Assembly: GCA_903920415.1 (NCBI GenBank)
Contig: CAIXMD010000159.1
Coordinates: 1-8,721 of the forward strand
Source of the DNA: an uncultured Desulfomonile sp.
GTDB lineage: Bacteria; Desulfobacterota; Desulfomonilia; Desulfomonilales; Desulfomonilaceae
Reading direction: 5' to 3'
Length of the DNA stretch: 8,721 bases
Shown in pieces: positions 1 through 6,481 of this stretch; the first letter of the stretch is position 1, and the number at the start of each line of letters is the position of its first letter. The notes beneath the pieces were generated by a model that was given only the letters and a program-made list of their open reading frames with translations, did not search any database and had not been told where the DNA came from. The position numbers were made by a program, and so were the translations under genes.

Positions 1-744
1 AGACTAGTGCGTTTTCGGGTAGACAGAAAGGTTTTTGAAGGTGGGCTTGATGGAAACACGGTGCTTCCCTTGGAGGAGAACTCGTTTCCGAGGCAATATT
101 CGCTAGATGAGGTTCGTTTGCTTTGTCCGTCTCTGCCTTCAAAAATTGTGGCTGTAGGATTGAATTACAGGGATCATGCCGAGGAGGTCGGCATGCCTCT
201 ACCCGAGGAACCCCTGCTGTTCCTGAAACCTCCCTCAAGCGTTATCGGTCCGGGAGACACCATATTTCTTCCTTTTCAGAGCGCAAGGGTGGATTATGAG
301 GCAGAACTTGGCATAGTGATAGGCAAAACGGCCTGCAAGGTCTCAGGGACGGAGGCTCAAGGCTGTATTCTCGGCTATACATGCTTAAATGACGTGACTG
401 CACGTGATCTACAGAGTAAGGACGGGCAATGGACTCGCGCCAAGGGCTTCGACACGTTCTGCCCAATAGGGCCATGGATTGAAACGGAGATCGATCCTTC
501 GGACCTTCGCATTGAGCTTTATTTGAACGGAGAGATAAAGCAAAAATCGCGAACCTCCAATCTGATCTTCGATCCGGTTCGCTTGGTCGAGTTCGTTTCG
601 GGAATTATGACTCTTTTCCCTGGAGACGTAATTGCAACCGGCACAACTTCGGGGATAGGGCCGATGGGGGAGGGAGACACTGTAGAGGTCCGCATTGAAG
701 GTATCGGTTCGCTGGTCAACAAGGCGGAGTTCGCAACTAGATGA
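1..744 (+). CDS. Fumarylacetoacetate hydrolase (FAH) family protein, 5' end truncated by the window
   Basis: Predicted cytoplasmic, metal-dependent enzyme of the FAH superfamily, which splits or isomerises beta-diketo or oxo acids (fumarylpyruvate and acylpyruvate hydrolases, homoprotocatechuate-pathway isomerases, oxaloacetate decarboxylases). Sequence alone does not choose the substrate. Counting from the GTG at 7, the Mg/Mn ligands are E98 and E100 (in VDYEAEL) and D129 (in LNDVTARD). Other family marks are VAVGLNYRDHAEE (48-60), the KGFDTFCPIGP stretch (146-156) and GDVIATGTTSGIG (206-218). The GTG at 7 is probably not the true start: codons 1-6 read Arg-Leu in frame with no stop, and relatives commonly begin Met-(Lys/Arg)-Leu-Val-Arg-Phe, so the initiator is likely the codon just outside the window. 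The stop overlaps the folK start as ATGA (741-744), which suggests translational coupling. Family assignment is secure; the reaction is open. Confidence 0.92.
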   Translation, partial: RLVRFRVDRKVFEGGLDGNTVLPLEENSFPRQYSLDEVRLLCPSLPSKIVAVGLNYRDHAEEVGMPLPEEPLLFLKPPSSVIGPGDTIFLPFQSARVDYEAELGIVIGKTACKVSGTEAQGCILGYTCLNDVTARDLQSKDGQWTRAKGFDTFCPIGPWIETEIDPSDLRIELYLNGEIKQKSRTSNLIFDPVRLVEFVSGIMTLFPGDVIATGTTSGIGPMGEGDTVEVRIEGIGSLVNKAEFATR

Positions 745-1265
745 CTATTGAGGCCTATATCGGTTTTGGTTCCAACCTTGGGGATCGCGAGACCACATTC
801 GATAAAGCTGAAAAAGCACTTGCCCTTCTAGCTGACACTACGGTGGAAAAATGCTCGAGTCTCTACGAGACCGAGCCACAAGGACTTACCGATGGGGGGC
901 CACGGTTTCTTAATGCAGTCATAGCCATCGAAACCAGGCTTTCTCCATTTGATTTGATGGCAAAGTTGGGCAATATTGAACGGGAGCTAGGTAAGTCACC
1001 TTTTCACCGCAGTTATATGTCAAGATTCATTGACCTGGATTTACTTCTTTACGGCGATGAACACTTTCAAAAGAATGGTCTGGAAATTCCTCATCCCAGA
1101 ATGCACAACAGGGCGTTCGTCCTAGTGCCTCTCGCTCAGATAGCACCTCACGTCATACACCCTGTTCTCAAATGCTCCATAGAGATGCTCCTGAGCCGCC
1201 TACCTTTTGAACATCTCGGACGTGTAGTGCCGCTGGAAAAAACGGGTGGGTCTAAGGTGAAATGA
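741..1265 (+). CDS. folK: 2-amino-4-hydroxy-6-hydroxymethyldihydropteridine diphosphokinase (HPPK)
   Basis: Transfers pyrophosphate from ATP to 6-hydroxymethyl-7,8-dihydropterin, the step before dihydropteroate synthase in folate synthesis; cytoplasmic. The 174-residue protein has the usual single-domain HPPK length and motifs. These are YIGFGSNLGDR near the N-terminus (6-16), ETEPQG (44-48 region), FLNAV (56-60), the Mg-binding RFIDLDLLLYG (95-105, with D98 and D100 as the two catalytic aspartates) and IPHPRMHNRAFVLVPLAQIAP (116-136). The common RWGPR before the aspartates reads HRSYMSR here, a mild variation. The ATG lies inside the upstream stop (ATGA, 741-744), and a purine-rich AGGCGGAG at 722-729 may act as a distant ribosome binding site. 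The stop overlaps the next gene in the same way (1262-1265). No other folate gene is adjacent. Confidence 0.96.
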   Translation: MTIEAYIGFGSNLGDRETTFDKAEKALALLADTTVEKCSSLYETEPQGLTDGGPRFLNAVIAIETRLSPFDLMAKLGNIERELGKSPFHRSYMSRFIDLDLLLYGDEHFQKNGLEIPHPRMHNRAFVLVPLAQIAPHVIHPVLKCSIEMLLSRLPFEHLGRVVPLEKTGGSKVK

Positions 1266-1540
1266 TAATCCGTATTATTTTGTTCTTGATTTTTACCTAT
1301 TTCGGCATAAAGACGTATTTGTTGGTGAGCAGGTACATCAGGCGCCGTTTTTCTCAGGACACATTTGGACGTCCTGAACAGCCTGAAACTGTGAATGAAA
1401 TGGTTCGCGACCCGGTTTGCGGAGTTTATATTCCCGTTCAACAGACGCTCACTATTGTAAGCAACGGAGTGAGAGTCTATTTTTGTTCAGAGGAATGCCG
1501 CCGAAGATTCGTAGATGGCGGCAGTGACTATAAGAAATGA
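1262..1540 (+). CDS. Small membrane-anchored protein with a YHS-like cysteine motif
   Basis: A 92-residue protein with one N-terminal hydrophobic helix (about 2-21), a basic patch (YIRRRF, 25-30) that should stay in the cytoplasm, a short linker, and a C-terminal domain reading MVRDPVCGVYIPVQ (47-60) then YFCSEECRRRF (73-83). Cysteines 53, 75 and 79 in the pattern DPVCG...FCSxxCxxxF match the YHS/TRASH-type small metal-binding fold found alone, in copper ATPases and in metal-handling proteins. Metal binding is an inference from those residues. It lies between folK and a sensor kinase with ATGA overlaps on both sides (1262-1265 and 1537-1540), so all three should be made from one message. AAGGTGA just before the ATG can serve as its ribosome binding site. 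Its function is unknown; a metal or redox accessory to the kinase is possible but unproven. Confidence 0.8.
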   Translation: MIIRIILFLIFTYFGIKTYLLVSRYIRRRFSQDTFGRPEQPETVNEMVRDPVCGVYIPVQQTLTIVSNGVRVYFCSEECRRRFVDGGSDYKK

Positions 1541-3051
1541 GCGCCAACATCCGGTATGCAAAAATTCTGATTGCAGATCATTCCGTAATTCTCAACAACA
1601 TGCTGAGAGATGTGTTCGAGGAAAACGGGTATGAAGTTATCCAGGCCTTTGACGTGGCCGAATGTAAGAGTTCGTTTCTCAGGGAGAATCCTGATGTGGC
1701 GCTTATAGACGGCCGGATGCCCAAGAGCGACGGAACTGAACTATTGAGTTATATCAAACAAAGGTCTCCACGTACGGTGGCAATCGTCATGACAGCAGCC
1801 GGCAGCGAGCAGCTTGCGTTAAAAGCCATGAAACTCGGAGCGGACGACTGTCTGCACAAGCCATTTGGGACCGAAGAGGTAGTGGGTCTGGTGGCGAAAC
1901 TTCTCGAGAGACGTCGAGTAGGTGAGGAGACTACAAAGTTCAACACCCAGATCCTCCGCCGTGAAAGATATCTCGCTCAACTCACCTCAATAATCAACGA
2001 AGCATTGATAACCACAGACGTCAATGGGCGGATTCAATTCATAAATCGAGCCGCCTCCACTTTATGGGGTTATTCGCTGGATGAGTTAAAAGACAAAGAC
2101 ATCCATTTCCTGATTCGCGGGGAGGCCAGAACCCTGTTGTACAGGAATCTGGTCAACGACACCGTTCAGAAGGGTAAGATTGAAGGTGAATTTCACTTCA
2201 GGAAAAAGGACAAAGGCACTTTCCCCGGGTATTTGTCAACATCAGTTATCAAGGATAATCAACGTTTTAAAGGAATAGTTTTGGTGGTAGCTGATCTTTC
2301 CAGGGTCTACGAGGTTGAAAGGAGGTTGAAACAGTCGGAGAAACTCGCTTCCCTGGGCAAAGTTGCCGAAGGAATCGCCCACGAAGTAAGGAACACTCTG
2401 ACATCACTTGGTGGTTTCGCCCTTCGCTTGAACAAGATTGCCTCACACGATCCTAACATTTCTCAGTACACGAAGATCATGCTGGACGATGTCTCACGCC
2501 TCGAAAAAATGGTTAAGACTATTGAAGACTATGTGAAGTTTGCCAGGTTTTATTCCTTCCATTTCGTGAGAACCAAGCTCCCGCCTTTGATTGAAAAGGC
2601 CCGGGAGTTGGTGGTCCAGACCTTGAATCAGGTTGATGCAGCGTCTATAACTTTTACATTAAAGGTCGATGATAACCTTCAGGAGATACAAGCTGATCCA
2701 ACCGCGCTTCAGGAAGTTTTCTATCATTTGATTTTGAACGCATACGAGGCTATGCCCCGAGGTGGGCGGCTGACAGTCACTTTGAAGAATATCGATTCAG
2801 CGGTCTCAATTGTGTTTACGGACACGGGAGTCGGGATCGACAGCACAGATTTGAATGACATTTTCAATCCTTTTTTTACTGCCAAAACCAGTGGAGCCGG
2901 AATGGGTTTGAGCAAGGTCTCTCTCCTGGTGGAGGAGCACGGCGGTACGGTCAAAGTGACCTCGTCTCCGATGAAAGGCACCACCTTTGAGGTCCTGTTG
3001 CCGGTTGAGAGGCTCATGAGAGGTTTGTATCCATGGGAAGCCACTTCATGA
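1537..3051 (+). CDS. Hybrid sensor histidine kinase: receiver - PAS - HisKA - HATPase
   Basis: A 504-residue signalling kinase with no predicted membrane helix. Domains in order: a receiver (about 8-125) with phospho-acceptor D58 (ALIDGRMP), T86 and K108 (HKPF); a PAS domain (about 145-258); a short charged helix (258-275); HisKA with H282 in AEGIAHEVRNTL; and HATPase with N-box N401 (LILNAYEAMP), G1 DTGVGI (429-434), F-box FNPFF (443-447) and G2 GAGMGLS (453-459). With the receiver first, the kinase is likely controlled by phosphorylation from another kinase, in addition to whatever its PAS domain senses. In the receiver the usual Asp-Asp pair of the Mg pocket reads D14-H15, so the main metal-binding Asp appears replaced by His. 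The H-box ends NTL instead of the common NPL. No separate response regulator is encoded nearby. The start overlaps the upstream stop as ATGA. Confidence 0.93.
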   Translation: MSANIRYAKILIADHSVILNNMLRDVFEENGYEVIQAFDVAECKSSFLRENPDVALIDGRMPKSDGTELLSYIKQRSPRTVAIVMTAAGSEQLALKAMKLGADDCLHKPFGTEEVVGLVAKLLERRRVGEETTKFNTQILRRERYLAQLTSIINEALITTDVNGRIQFINRAASTLWGYSLDELKDKDIHFLIRGEARTLLYRNLVNDTVQKGKIEGEFHFRKKDKGTFPGYLSTSVIKDNQRFKGIVLVVADLSRVYEVERRLKQSEKLASLGKVAEGIAHEVRNTLTSLGGFALRLNKIASHDPNISQYTKIMLDDVSRLEKMVKTIEDYVKFARFYSFHFVRTKLPPLIEKARELVVQTLNQVDAASITFTLKVDDNLQEIQADPTALQEVFYHLILNAYEAMPRGGRLTVTLKNIDSAVSIVFTDTGVGIDSTDLNDIFNPFFTAKTSGAGMGLSKVSLLVEEHGGTVKVTSSPMKGTTFEVLLPVERLMRGLYPWEATS

Positions 3052-3134
3052 TCCGGACCACAGGCAACATTGTTCCAGAAGGGATTTCGTATATTCAGCA
3101 ATAGTAAGATTTTTCATCAATTTGTGAAGTGGTC
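3041..3134 (+). repeat. Inverted repeats spanning the kinase-transglycosylase gap
   Basis: The sequence shows CCACTTCA at 3041-3048, just before the kinase stop codon, and its exact complement TGAAGTGG at 3125-3132. A second pair, GACCAC at 3056-3061 and GTGGTC at 3129-3134, shares the same right arm, so the two stems exclude each other. The 100-nt gap (3052-3151) shows no convincing intrinsic terminator and no clear -35/-10 pair. The arms are short and the loop long, so this could be chance. If real, it could separate expression of the two gene groups. Confidence 0.3.
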
Positions 3135-3151
3135 TCTGGAAAAGCGTCTCC

Positions 3152-3826
3152 ATGAATTGTAATGTGCGGCTTGCTCAGATTAAAACTATGGCGCCACTGC
3201 TCTTGACACTGTGGACTTTCTTTGCTGTGATGATAAATTTGGGGCTACCGTGCGAAGGATGGGCTGAAATCTACGTTCGTATCCATCTAGACGGCGCGAA
3301 GGAATTTACCAACAGGCCTTCCGGTTCGGGATGGATGTTTCACATGACGGAATCCGGATTTGAACCCGTCATGAGGTTTTCCGAACATGGCAAGCCCAGG
3401 AGCCTCGACGCTATAATCGTTGAGATTGCCGAGAAATACCAGATTGATGGCGATCTGGTTAAGGCAATTATCAAGACCGAGTCGAATTATAATCATCTGG
3501 CTGTTTCCCACAAGGGCGCCCAGGGATTGATGCAACTTATGCCTGCTACCGCTAGAAGGCTCAACGTGAAAAGACCATTCGATCCGAGGGAGAATATCAT
3601 CGGCGGAGTCAAATACATAAAGGGCCTGATGGCGTCCTATGGTGATTTGGGGACTGCCCTGGCAGCATACAACGCGGGGCCCAACACCGTACGAAAATAT
3701 GCAGGGATACCGCCCTATCGCGAAACCATCAACTACGTGAAGAAAGTAATTCGCCATTACAATATGTTCAAGAGCAATCCGGAACTTAAGGTTGCGGGAA
3801 GCCTCCCCGCACAGGACAACAATTAA
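3152..3826 (+). CDS. Secreted SLT-type lytic transglycosylase with DUF4124-like N-terminal segment
   Basis: A peptidoglycan lytic transglycosylase that cleaves the MurNAc-GlcNAc bond to leave 1,6-anhydroMurNAc; expected in the periplasm. The first 38 residues contain a signal peptide (hydrophobic about 14-32, likely cleavage after GWA, 36-38). The next part, IYVRIHLDGAKEFTNRPS (40-57), resembles the DUF4124 'IYkyvDenGvvhFTN' segment often placed before such domains. The SLT domain (about 85-205) has catalytic E110 (IIKTESNYN), GAQGLMQLMPATA (122-134), a GGVKYIKGLM helix (151-160), ALAAYNAGPNTV (169-180) and YRETINYVKKV (189-199). The ATG at 3152 has only a weak upstream GGA; an ATG at 3188 would give a tighter signal peptide, so the start is uncertain. 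The stop overlaps the pgsA start by one base (TAATG), pointing to coupled expression. Confidence 0.93.
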   Translation: MNCNVRLAQIKTMAPLLLTLWTFFAVMINLGLPCEGWAEIYVRIHLDGAKEFTNRPSGSGWMFHMTESGFEPVMRFSEHGKPRSLDAIIVEIAEKYQIDGDLVKAIIKTESNYNHLAVSHKGAQGLMQLMPATARRLNVKRPFDPRENIIGGVKYIKGLMASYGDLGTALAAYNAGPNTVRKYAGIPPYRETINYVKKVIRHYNMFKSNPELKVAGSLPAQDNN

Positions 3827-4398
3827 TGAAAAAGCATCTTCCAAATTTTCTCACAATGGGGCGGCTCATTCTGGCTCCGCCAATAGTGATTCTCCTATTA
3901 TTCCCGGGGAAATATTCCTCCGCGTTGGCTGCTTTCATCTTCTTGATTGCATCGCTTACTGATTATTTTGATGGTTTCATCGCGAGACGGTTCAAGGTGG
4001 AATCCTCCTTCGGCCGGTTTCTGGATCCAATAGCGGACAAGGTCCTGGTCTCTTCGTCTCTGATCATGCTCATCGCTTTGGGTAGGGTTCAAGCCTGGAT
4101 AGCAATGCTCATCATCTCAAGGGAGGTAGCTGTCAGCGCTCTCAGGGCAACGACAAAATCATGGGATACTACCCTAACACCAAGCCCGCTAGGCAAACTG
4201 AAGACCGTCTTCCAATTTGCTGCTATTGTCCCTCTCATTCTCCACTACGAATATACATTCCTCATAACCATCAATTTCCATCTTATCGGCACTGTACTGC
4301 TTTACATAGCACTTGTTCTAACCCTCTGGTCGGGTCTGGATTACTTCTTGGTATTTTATAGGGAATACGAAATTCGGGAAAACGGGGACGGCCTCTGA
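3826..4398 (+). CDS. pgsA: CDP-diacylglycerol--glycerol-3-phosphate 3-phosphatidyltransferase
   Basis: An integral membrane enzyme that joins CDP-diacylglycerol and glycerol 3-phosphate to give phosphatidylglycerophosphate, the precursor of phosphatidylglycerol and cardiolipin. The CDP-alcohol phosphotransferase signature D-x2-D-G-x2-A-R-x8-G-x3-D-x3-D is complete: D46, D49, G50, A53, R54, G63, D67 and D71. The N-terminal LPNFLTMGRLILAPPIV (5-21), SREVAVSALRA (98-108) and PLGKLKTVFQ (121-130) are typical of PgsA and not of other family members such as phosphatidylserine or cardiolipin synthases. About five or six hydrophobic segments fill the 190 residues (E. coli PgsA has about 182). AGGA at 3813-3816 lies at suitable spacing from the ATG, which overlaps the transglycosylase stop by one base. 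Confidence 0.94.
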   Translation: MKKHLPNFLTMGRLILAPPIVILLLFPGKYSSALAAFIFLIASLTDYFDGFIARRFKVESSFGRFLDPIADKVLVSSSLIMLIALGRVQAWIAMLIISREVAVSALRATTKSWDTTLTPSPLGKLKTVFQFAAIVPLILHYEYTFLITINFHLIGTVLLYIALVLTLWSGLDYFLVFYREYEIRENGDGL

Positions 4399-4425
4399 GA
4401 TCTGTTTATCAGAAGGATCGCCGTC
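4387..4425. terminator. Stem-loop between convergent pgsA and tRNA-Ser, no clear U-tract
   Basis: GACGGC (4387-4392, inside the last pgsA codons) is complementary to GCCGTC (4420-4425). Between them, GATC at 4398-4401 can pair with GATC at 4416-4419, and CTG at 4402-4404 with CAG at 4410-4412, giving an imperfect hairpin in the 39-nt gap between two genes that face each other. Neither strand has a run of T after the stem, so it does not meet the usual intrinsic terminator pattern. It may still block transcription from both sides or protect 3' ends. Confidence 0.35.
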
Positions 4426-4437
4426 TCGAAAGAGTAG

Positions 4438-4523
4438 TGGCGGAGGGAGAGGGATTCGAACCCCCGGACCTTTCGGTCAACGGTTTTCAAGACCGCCGCC
4501 TTAAACCACTCGGCCATCCCTCC
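4438..4523 (-). tRNA. tRNA-Ser, anticodon UGA, CCA encoded
   Basis: Read on the minus strand, the acceptor stem GGAGGGA (5' end at 4523) pairs with TCCCTCC, followed by discriminator G and a genomic CCA (4438-4440). The D arm is GCCGAGTGGTTTAAGGC. The anticodon stem GCGGT/ACCGT (one G-U closing pair) carries the loop CTTGAAA, with anticodon TGA at 4487-4489. A long variable arm follows, GACC-GAAA-GGTC, as expected for serine tRNAs, then the T arm GGGGG-TTCGAAT-CCCTC. All stems close, so the gene looks intact. It decodes UCA and, by wobble, other UCN codons. It lies opposite to the protein genes on both sides and has its own promoter just upstream. Confidence 0.97.
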
Positions 4524-4540
4524 GTGGGTGGCATAGTCTG

Positions 4541-4570
4541 ATGCTAGACCAGCGAAAACCCTATTGTCAA
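4541..4570 (-). promoter_or_regulatory. Sigma-70-type promoter of tRNA-Ser
   Basis: On the minus strand a perfect -35 TTGACA (4565-4570) is followed after 18 bp by TAGCAT (4541-4546), a 4 of 6 match to TATAAT. Transcription would start about 7 nt further on, leaving a leader of some 10 nt before the tRNA 5' end at 4523. Position, orientation and the consensus -35 agree with a stable-RNA promoter. The -10 is only moderate. Confidence 0.6.
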
Positions 4571-4593
4571 GGCACCGGTAATTCCGACACAGA

Positions 4594-6075
4594 ATGATAT
4601 ACCCACTCAATAAATTCCTTTATGGCTCTCATCTTTGTAAGTTTGTATTCCTAACAAAATATTTAATCATTGGTCTCGGATTTCTCATTGTTACAGTTGG
4701 AGTGGCTTTATCCCGCGATCTGTTCATAATCCCCGACGAAAGTACTGGCCAGTCTCAACCCCCTAGCATGATAAGCGAAACCCAAGAGCCTGTGCAGACT
4801 GAAGAAAAGGACAACCCGCCATCAAATGACGGATTATCCAGCGGCTCAAAAAAAGAGAACAGCGATGCCCTTATGGAGCGTAGAAATACCGAGACAATGC
4901 TGTTCCAGCAGGAACTTGAGGAAGAAGACCTACTGATGAGAGCCAGCGTGCAGATAATGGATCCTGACACGGGAGGGGAGTGGTTGGCAAGCTTCATATC
5001 CAACAAGCCCCTGAACTGCCCACTGAATCAACAACGACAGTGGGTTGAAACCATCATCAGTGCGGTTGAAAGAAACGGCCTTCCCATTTCCAAGGAAATC
5101 CTGACTCTTGTCGCAACGATTATTTCCATCGAATCAGGGTTCAGGGTTGACCCTCCTGCGGTGGATCCGTCCAGGGGTGAAGACATATCCAGTCTTCTTG
5201 AAAGAGCCGAAAATGAACTCCAGAACAAATATGGGAAAGTAATGTCAATACCTCCTGTCCCGCAGATTTATCGTGCTTACAAAGAAAAGTACTATTCGAA
5301 ACTGCTGGAATGCCGTACCGAGGGCGATATAGAAGCCATCGCACAAAACATTGCCGAAGACCTGATGAGAGAAACAGCCATACTGCCGAAATTCATCAGA
5401 TCAATAATTTTAAAGGAGATCGACAAAGTTGTTAATATTGTAAGAACTAAAGGTTCTATGCAACTTAACTTCCCGAAGGCTCGACAGGTGATGAAGGACC
5501 GGGGTGAAAGCTTTACCGACAAAGAACTTTCGGACTACATGTATACGATGCATGGAGGAGTGGATGTGGGGGTGGCAGCCCTGAAGCCTATTTTTGTTCA
5601 ATACGCTGCGCGCTACGCTGTTCCAGGCAATCTCTCATGGCTTTTCTTCGTAGGGATGGACTACAACTATGGCCCCTTCTCCAGCCGCAACATGATGGAA
5701 CAAATCCGGATCAGGGATCTTTCAGGACGGAAAATAGCCATCGATGGAGATTTCCTCCACTATGACGACAAGGGTAGACCCCATGCCAAGGAGTCTGAAA
5801 CTTTTGCAGCTACGGTGTCTATCTTTCCATCACTTTCCAAGACTTCCCTACTTGATGCCTTTCTTCTGGAAAAAGACCCTCATTACATCTATACGGAATT
5901 GCATCAAAGCATTGCAGCAGTTCATCGCGACAGGTTCGGGGAAACCCCGTTCGCTGTGATTGGGGAACTTTGGATGGGAGAAAACGCAAAGATCAAATAC
6001 GGAACGACCTGGAAAACGCGGTCATACTTGAATAAGCTTGACCGGTACCTGAATTCAGTTCCTTGGGACAGGTGA
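4594..6075 (+). CDS. DUF1615-like membrane-anchored protein with lysozyme-fold motifs
   Basis: A 493-residue envelope protein. Residues 23-39 form one hydrophobic helix after a basic N-terminus (signal anchor or uncleaved signal). Residues 48-92 are a Pro/Ser/Glu-rich linker, 93-118 are acidic and probably helical, and the folded domain runs from about 130 to 490. Its motifs, IISIESGFRVDP (177-187), GSMQLNFPKARQVM (287-300), MHGGVDVGVAAL (319-330), YNYGPFSSRNMMEQIRIRDLSGRK (358-381) and IAIDGDFLHYD (381-391), agree with what I recall of DUF1615, the family of the E. coli surface lipoprotein YaiW. The Glu180 / GSMQL / YNYGP order mirrors SLT transglycosylases (ES.. / GLMQL / YNAGP), so a lysozyme-like fold is likely; enzymatic activity is inference. 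No lipobox is seen, unlike YaiW. The ATG at 4594 is the only ATG before the helix but has no clear ribosome binding site. The gene stands alone after the divergent tRNA. Confidence 0.68.
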   Translation: MIYPLNKFLYGSHLCKFVFLTKYLIIGLGFLIVTVGVALSRDLFIIPDESTGQSQPPSMISETQEPVQTEEKDNPPSNDGLSSGSKKENSDALMERRNTETMLFQQELEEEDLLMRASVQIMDPDTGGEWLASFISNKPLNCPLNQQRQWVETIISAVERNGLPISKEILTLVATIISIESGFRVDPPAVDPSRGEDISSLLERAENELQNKYGKVMSIPPVPQIYRAYKEKYYSKLLECRTEGDIEAIAQNIAEDLMRETAILPKFIRSIILKEIDKVVNIVRTKGSMQLNFPKARQVMKDRGESFTDKELSDYMYTMHGGVDVGVAALKPIFVQYAARYAVPGNLSWLFFVGMDYNYGPFSSRNMMEQIRIRDLSGRKIAIDGDFLHYDDKGRPHAKESETFAATVSIFPSLSKTSLLDAFLLEKDPHYIYTELHQSIAAVHRDRFGETPFAVIGELWMGENAKIKYGTTWKTRSYLNKLDRYLNSVPWDR

Positions 6076-6113
6076 AGAAAAAGAAGTTCTCGTGAGAGGG
6101 TATCAGGAAAAGA

Positions 6114-6143
6114 TTGACATCATGGGGTTTTTCAGAGAAACTT
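6114..6143 (+). promoter_or_regulatory. Possible promoter for the small secreted protein gene
   Basis: A perfect TTGACA lies at 6114-6119 in the 141-nt gap before the start at 6217. The sequence 18 bp downstream, AAACTT (6138-6143), is a poor -10, and TTAGTA (6142-6147) is too far away, so only the -35 is convincing. The location suits a promoter for the gene at 6217. Nothing else is evident in 6076-6205. Confidence 0.25.
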
Positions 6144-6207
6144 AGTAAGTAGAACTCTTGTGCCAGGCTCAGGAGTCATACGAGTTCGGAACATTACAGT
6201 ACGGAGC

Positions 6208-6213
6208 GGAGGA
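6208..6213 (+). promoter_or_regulatory. Ribosome binding site fixing the start at 6217
   Basis: GGAGGA lies 3 nt before the ATG at 6217 and is the strongest Shine-Dalgarno match in the window. It favours this ATG over the in-frame GTG at 6160, which has no such site and would add 19 residues in front of a complete signal peptide. Confidence 0.75.
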
Positions 6214-6216
6214 ATC

Positions 6217-6477
6217 ATGACGAGGAAATTAATCGTGCTCGGCGTTTGTCTTGTCGTAATATCGATGCCCATTTTGATTAAGGCAGAGGGTTCCGATGCC
6301 GCCAAGTCCTCAAACTCGTCAGCTATGATTCATGAGGAGAACTCGATCCTCGCAAGCGTGCTGTATCTTCCTTATCTGATAGGTCAATTTCCCTACCGAA
6401 TTATCGATGGGATATTCAATTCTAAACCCACCAGCCGAGCGACTATCCCTCCACCGGCTCACCAGGCCGCTCAGTGA
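6217..6477 (+). CDS. Small secreted protein of unknown function (86 aa)
   Basis: I do not recognise this protein. From the ATG at 6217 it starts MTRKLIVLGVCLVVISMPIL, a basic N-terminus plus hydrophobic core, with a likely signal peptidase site after IKA (residues 20-22, before EG). The mature part of about 64 residues has a Ser/Asn-rich segment (AAKSSNSSAMIHEENS), then a hydrophobic stretch SILASVLYLPYLIGQFPYRIIDGIF (about 43-67) that could sit on or in a membrane, and a Pro/Ala-rich tail. It has no cysteine after the signal, so it is not an evident lipoprotein. It follows the DUF1615-like gene by 141 nt in the same direction but seems to have its own start signals. The strong ribosome binding site and clean signal peptide argue that it is a real gene. 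Confidence 0.65.
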   Translation: MTRKLIVLGVCLVVISMPILIKAEGSDAAKSSNSSAMIHEENSILASVLYLPYLIGQFPYRIIDGIFNSKPTSRATIPPPAHQAAQ

Positions 6478-6481
6478 TCTG

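Noticed and set aside
1148..1441. 97-codon minus-strand frame over the folK/YHS-like junction
   Set aside because: It is antisense to two coupled genes with recognisable motifs and has no features of its own.
3070..3110. Possible promoter (TTGTTC with TATATT, or TAAGAT) before the transglycosylase gene
   Set aside because: Spacers are 14-15 bp or no matching -35 exists, so neither combination meets a usable sigma-70 pattern.
3287..3844. 185-codon open frame on the minus strand opposite the transglycosylase gene
   Set aside because: It lies entirely against a gene with complete SLT motifs, its translation has no domain-like pattern, and no start signals were seen.
4438..4600. tRNA-Ser as an integration site for a mobile element
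   Set aside because: No integrase, no duplicated tRNA 3' end and no change of gene character was found on either side; the adjacent genes look like ordinary chromosomal ones.
4356..4610. 84-codon open frame on the minus strand covering the tRNA
   Set aside because: It reads straight through the tRNA-Ser gene, whose stems all close; a coding role is implausible.
6160..6216. Longer N-terminus (GTG at 6160) for the small secreted protein
   Set aside because: No ribosome binding site precedes 6160, and the extra 19 residues would bury a complete signal peptide that starts at the well-placed ATG at 6217.
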